In this document: piece by piece, positions 59,320-64,000 of the stretch | Layout: each line of letters begins with the position of its first letter | Position numbering within the stretch: position 1 is the first letter of the stretch | Assembly: GCA_021234155.1 (NCBI GenBank) | Contig: JAJEKV010000084.1 | Span: 2,316,545 to 2,380,544, forward strand | Length of the DNA: 64,000 nucleotides | Reading direction: 5' to 3' | DNA from: Isoetes taiwanensis | Lineage: Eukaryota > Streptophyta > Lycopodiopsida > Isoetales > Isoetaceae | Notes under the pieces: model-generated | Told to the model about the DNA's origin: nothing | Databases searched by the model: none | What the model saw: only the letters and a program-made list of their open reading frames with translations | Position numbers and translations under genes: made by a program

Positions 59320-59420
59320 GTTTTTTTTTTTTTTTTTGAAGGACGACAAACTGTTATTCAATATTTCAAAAGAAGTACACACATAGATGCAGAGACAGGA
59401 ATAAAATCTCAGCAGACAAA
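59320..59420 (-). repeat. Possible retroposon 3' end with poly-A on the minus strand
   Basis: A poly-T run (59322-59337) on the plus strand is followed by GAAGGACGACAAACTGTTATTC. Read on the minus strand this is sequence ending in poly-A, a typical L1-like 3' end. The rest of the element is not recognisable. Confidence 0.4.
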
Positions 59421-60270
59421 GATAATCCACTGAGTGCAGCCACCTGTCTATGCATAAGATAAGATACCCAAATATTCCTCAAAAATCAAACGTTTTTTCT
59501 CAGGAGCAAGCTGAGAACATAGGTATGCCTTCACCAATCTGTCTTTTTTTGCAACAATAAAATATATAACTCAGATGAAAATAGGTGAAAGTATGCCATT
59601 ACTGCCAAAATAGAAATTGAGTATATGGCTACTTAATTATACCATTTTCCTATTAATTGTCGGATACCATTTTCCTATTAATTGTCAGATACTTGACAAC
59701 ACTTTGCTCTATGCAGATCCTACTCTGAGTGCTTTATCAAATTCTTAATAGATCTACTTAGCTAGCTCCCAACACAAAGTACAATGGGCAAGCAAAGTTC
59801 TATTGTTATTCCTCTCTATGCTTATTTTATACTTTAACTAATCTACACTTTAATCTTTTGGCAGATTTGTAAGGGCACTCGCTGCTATAGTTAAATATAG
59901 GACGCGTTCCTTGTATATGTATCCATAAGGGAGATAATTTGAACAAGTTGTGAATTTCTTCATTTTTATTAAGACATTGAAAAAGAATGATCAACGAGGT
60001 GCACATCAAATCAAGTTGATGCCTTACAAGCTTATTACTTTCTTAAGTTGATGGCATTTTATAAGAGTGCAACTTCAAGCAGATTTTTAAGGTAAATAAG
60101 CTTCTATGTTATTTTGTGAGCTAGCAAATGTTTTCCTGTTATGGAGTCAAATTTCCATTGTTCTATATTTAATTCAAAAATGCATAACTTGTTTTTAATG
60201 AGTGAATATTTGTTGTTCTTCCAACTACATGACATGGCATTGACCAACCTGGTTATGATAGGAACATAAA

Positions 60271-60595
60271 GTGAACTTATAAAAAACCTCGAGGATGTGA
60301 ATCCAGACGACTTAAGGATCTTGTTTGTAACAAGGTACTTGACATTAATTTTTCACTTTCTAAAAGCTTTGTAATTTTAGTGTATCGATTAGCAAAGCTT
60401 TGTTTGCTATATGACAGTTAATGCTCATTTCACATAATGATCCATGGATTAACAGAACCCATTTCTTGATTGATGTCATGGTTTCTCTTTTGAGAAGGTG
60501 CAATTGTAGAAGGAAGCTATGAGGAGGTCATGTGGGATGAGAGCCTGGCCCTTAGCAAAGATTATACCGATGAGGGTTGCTTGGCTCTTCCGAAG
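60271..60595 (+). other. Two possible exons of an unrecognised gene
   Basis: About 60275-60332 reads LIKNLEDVNPDDLRILFVT and ends AAG before GTACTTGA. About 60498-60595 reads EGSYEEVMWDESLALSKDY and beyond, and ends AAG before GTAAATTT. The second starts after TTTTGAGAAG. Residue content and splice-like borders suggest exons, but I do not recognise the protein, and no further exons are seen nearby. Confidence 0.3.
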
Positions 60596-61079
60596 GTAAA
60601 TTTGCAGTTGCTGACCCTGCTACTCATTTATTATGTAACTTCAATTTGTTTCGGGTTGAGTCAACATATGGAACTAGAGAAGACATTCATGATGGGTTGC
60701 AACTAATGGGTGCTTATGTTAAGATTTCATGACTAGGCCAAGATGGCAGCTTCACTAAAGGTCTTTTAACAATTTGATTATGTCAAACAACTCTCTCAAT
60801 ACAAAAATATTTGCACATTTAACACAAAAATATATGCCCTTTAAATTTGGATTCTCATAAAGGATATGTCTTTATGGTTCTTGCAATGACATATTAGCAG
60901 GAGTAAATGGGCAACATGTGTAATATTACATTCAATTCAATCAACTCAATTCTATTATATCTTCTACTTGACATGCAATTCGTACTGTCATGGATTCACA
61001 TGCAAGTATAATATTCTATCCTTTTGACGGACATATGCATAATATGGAAAGAACAAGATGGAGTGAATTGTCAAAAGTT

Positions 61080-63967
61080 TTGCCAAACAGTGGGGTCGAG
61101 AGTCTGCAGCAGCAGGTCGAGCCTTACTGGACACCTTGTATCAGGACCTGCTCCATTCTCGACAGGGACGTCTTCCAGGTGTTCATGATCGTGATATTTT
61201 GGCACAGATCCAAGCATTGGAGGAGGAGCAAATTCAGCAAGCAAAGACGAAGGCAGGTCTGCAATGGTTTCGTGATGGAGACCGTTGTACGGGCTTCTTT
61301 TTCCGTGCGGCTAAGAGGCGTCGCATGTCGTCGACCACGTCCTCATTGCTTTTGCCGAATGGTTCGGTGCTAACAGAGCCGATTGAACTCAAGCAACATC
61401 TGCATAACCACTTCCATACGTTTTTTGCTGAGAAACATCTTCCCTTTCAATCAGAAATGCGAGATGCTGTTTTGTCTAGGATTTCCCCCATCATCTCTGG
61501 TGAGCAGCGCGAGTCAATAGAGGCGGCTATGACAACTGATGATTTAAGTTCGGCAGTCTTTGAACTGAAAAGAGGCAAATGCCCAGGTTTGGATGGTTTG
61601 CCAATCGAGTTCTTCCAGGAGTATTGGGAATGGCTGGAGCCAGATGTGTATGATGCTTTCTGCGACTTTCGGCGGTCCACTGCTTTGGATAGAATTCTAA
61701 ACACAGGTGCCATCTCACTCATCCCCAAGGTCAAGGATCCTTAGACTATTTCAGACTGGCGGCCCATCACCTTATTATCATCCGTATATAAGATCTTTGC
61801 CAAGGCTTTTGCAGAGCGGGTAAAGGACATCTTGGCAGAATCCATCTCAACAACCCAGTCAGGTTTTCTTTCAAAACGGTGCATTTTGAACAATGTTGAT
61901 GCTGCTTATGAGGGAATCTATTGGGCACATAAGCAAAACCTTCAGTTGTATACCTTAAGCTTGATTTTGCAAAGGCTTATGACAGTGTCAGCTGGGAATT
62001 CATGCACCGATGTTTGCTAAGATTGGAATTTGGGGAACAATTCACATAAGATATTATGAAGCTGCATATCTCTGCTCGGGCGACTGTTATGTTCCATGGT
62101 GAGCCGTCAGATGCCTTTTCACTCGGTCGTGGTATTCGCCAGGGATGCCCCTTAGCACCATTGCTTTTCACAATTGTTGCAGAGGCTTTGTCGCAGTTAT
62201 TCACCGTTGCAACCACAGAGGGACTTCTCCATGGTCTTGCAATGGAGGACGGCACACAAGAGGTTTGCAATCAATATGCAGACGATATGTTCCTCTTTCT
62301 AGTCGCCAATGCTGAGAATCTTGCTGCTGCCAAAATGCTCTTAGATACTTTTTCACTGGCTTCCGGTGTCCTTGTGGGGTGGCAGGAGTGTACAGCTTTG
62401 TGGACATTAGATAATCTGGCTCCGGCATGTGTTCACGATTATCCATGGAAATTACTTGCGCATAGACAAGCCATCAAGTTGTTGGAGATTCCAGTTGGCA
62501 TCCATGTTACAATGGGAGCAGCATGGGAGGAGATCATTAGGGGTTTGGAGAAGCACTTGTTCTGGTGGTCCACTGCTAAGTTGTCTCTTGCGGGTCGCAT
62601 TACAGTGGCCAAGTCAGTCCTTAGTAGTACCCATGTTTATATGGCATCCTTACTGCTAGCCCCACAGATCAAAGTGCGTGAGCTCATTGCAATAGTTCGA
62701 AACTTTATTTGGGCGGGTACTGAGGAAGATGTTGTGGTTAAGGCGGCTTGGTCGAAGTGCATCCTTCCAAAATGGGCAGGTGGTCTGGGTATGATGGACT
62801 TCTTACTGCGAGCAAAGTGCTTATTTCAAAGTTCATTTGGAGACTCCTGAATGGTGAGGATGACTCTCCTGGTTCACGCCTTCTTAGACAAGCTCTTGGT
62901 CACTTTATCCCTCTAGGCAAGAAGGCTGTCAAACCAGTCCTACCTTGGGCTTTATTTCAGAATCTGCAGCCTTTTCCAAGTGCTTCTCCATTTTTGCGTG
63001 GCTTGTTGACCGCATGAAAGGCGGTCAGACATCGTTTTTTGCCATGCCCCTCTATCCACACCCTATTGGAGACTCCATAGTGGTGGGTACCACTGCCTCC
63101 AGACCCCTCAGCACCTCCATTGGCAGCATCAGTTCAAACTCTTACACAGAGATGATGGGTTCTTGCAGATGTTGTCTCTATTCAAGCATGGTATGAGGCG
63201 GGTCGCCTATCGCCTACTATCTTGGCCTGAATTTCAGGCAAAGTTCTTGCTCTCTCATTGGGATGTATCTCTATGGGAGAAGGTCGCAGGAAATTTGCCT
63301 TTTATAGTGCAAGTTGGTGTTGCTGATAGGATGCCATGGGACTGTCATGAAAATATTCACAAAGGCAAGTACTTTGTCAGATCAGTATATCGCCTTCTTT
63401 TAGCACCACAGCCCCTCCAGTTGCCCGATGGGTGGCACCTACAGGTTCCACAGCCCACTTTGCGTCGTATATGGCGATGGTTTTGGGATAGGTTGCTCCA
63501 CCCTAAAGTCTCTGTACTGTGGTGGCAAGTTATCCACAAGTGCCTGCGGGTTAATGCCTTCCGACATCGCTATGATCCTCGCATATCTGCAGTATGCCCA
63601 CTCTGTCTTTCGGACGTCGAGACTCGTGAGCATTGTCTCTTTGATTGTCCTGAGGTTCAACCAGCATGGTCTTGGCTACAAGGTTTGTTTAACAGTACAT
63701 TGGATTGCCGATGCATTCTCTTGGCATCTTATCCTAACGCATGGCCTCCAGCTAAACAAAGGGCATTCCATCTTGGTTCCGATTGGCTCCTATGGTCGAT
63801 ATGGGAGCGTCGCAGACACCACATCTTTCAGCATTAACTCTTCTGCACGCGGTGTTATTACGGTGGCCCAGAAAAAGATATTGATAGCCTACGAGTGTTC
63901 CTCCCTTGAATCAGAAATGATGGAACGCATCTGGATTCAATATCTTCGAATTGATTCTTATCATTAG
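61080..63967 (+). pseudogene. LINE reverse transcriptase with zf-RVT end
   Basis: The RT copies LINE RNA at a nicked target. Motifs in order: QWFRDGDRCTGFFF (61260), CPGLDGLPIEFF, then a TAG at 61742, WRPITLLSSVYKIFAKAF, QSGFLSKR, LDFAKAYDSVSW (after a frameshift near 61955), GRGIRQGCPLAPLLF, the catalytic QYADDM (62272-62290), LAGRITVAKSVL, WAGGLGMMDF and, in another frame, a zf-RVT module (CPLCLSDVETREHCLFDCPEV, 63600-63660). A nonsense codon and at least three frameshifts make it inactive. The order and the zf-RVT end are those of plant L1 elements. Confidence 0.92.
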
Positions 63968-64000
63968 TCTCCTATTCTGGAGTAAGTACATTGTGCTCCA
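61080..64000 (+). mobile_element. L1-like LINE, 5'-truncated, running off the right edge
   Basis: Only the RT and downstream part of ORF2 are present. The upstream endonuclease domain and ORF1 are missing, the usual outcome of incomplete reverse transcription. The 3' end is not seen before base 64000. Confidence 0.9.

Overview
The window looks like nuclear DNA of a land plant with a large, repeat-rich genome. The host-type genes are plant families: a 12-oxophytodienoate reductase, a pectinesterase and a TOM2A-like tetraspanin. Almost everything else is mobile DNA of plant type: Ty1/copia, Ty3/gypsy chromovirus, L1-like LINE, CACTA, Helitron, a Sola-like DNA transposon and foldback MITEs. The species cannot be told from the sequence.

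Layout. 1-7.5 kb: a minus-strand copia element (289-5287, two 339-bp LTRs, 5-bp duplication GGATG) inserted in the integrase region of an older minus-strand copia element that runs off the left edge. 7.5-11.6 kb: short repeats, a 122-bp hairpin element, a complete five-exon OPR gene (9448-11004, minus) and a 454-bp foldback MITE about 160 bp upstream of it. 13.4-14.5 kb: the 3' half of a pectinesterase gene. 14.6-17.7 kb: a minisatellite built on TGTCCAGATAAACC with 15 embedded 12-bp-arm hairpins. 19-21.2 kb: unclassified repeats.

21.3-56.7 kb is a deep nest. A gypsy integrase (21.2 kb, resuming at 56.66 kb) is split by a CACTA-like element (21338-56654). That element holds a LINE 3' end, a broken tetraspanin gene and a 31-kb-spanning gypsy chromovirus (24626-55988, 5-bp duplication GCATT). 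The chromovirus is in turn split by an 11.4-kb Sola-like DNA transposon (31973-43362, 4-bp duplication TGGC) and two related non-autonomous Helitrons (45237-50596 and 51846-54998). Removing each insertion by its own rule rejoins the interrupted reading frames, so the layering is well supported.

The most unusual find is in the chromovirus. Between its primer-binding site and gag it carries two extra ORFs. The first (26874-28044) ends in an almost complete histone H3 fold, preceded by a coiled coil and a basic stretch, and the integrase of the same element ends in a chromodomain-like region. The Sola-like transposon is also unusual: besides a minus-strand transposase it carries an intron-bearing Ulp1-type SUMO-protease gene and a coiled-coil/RING-like gene. 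57.5-61 kb is gene-poor. 61.1 kb to the right edge is a 5'-truncated L1-like LINE.
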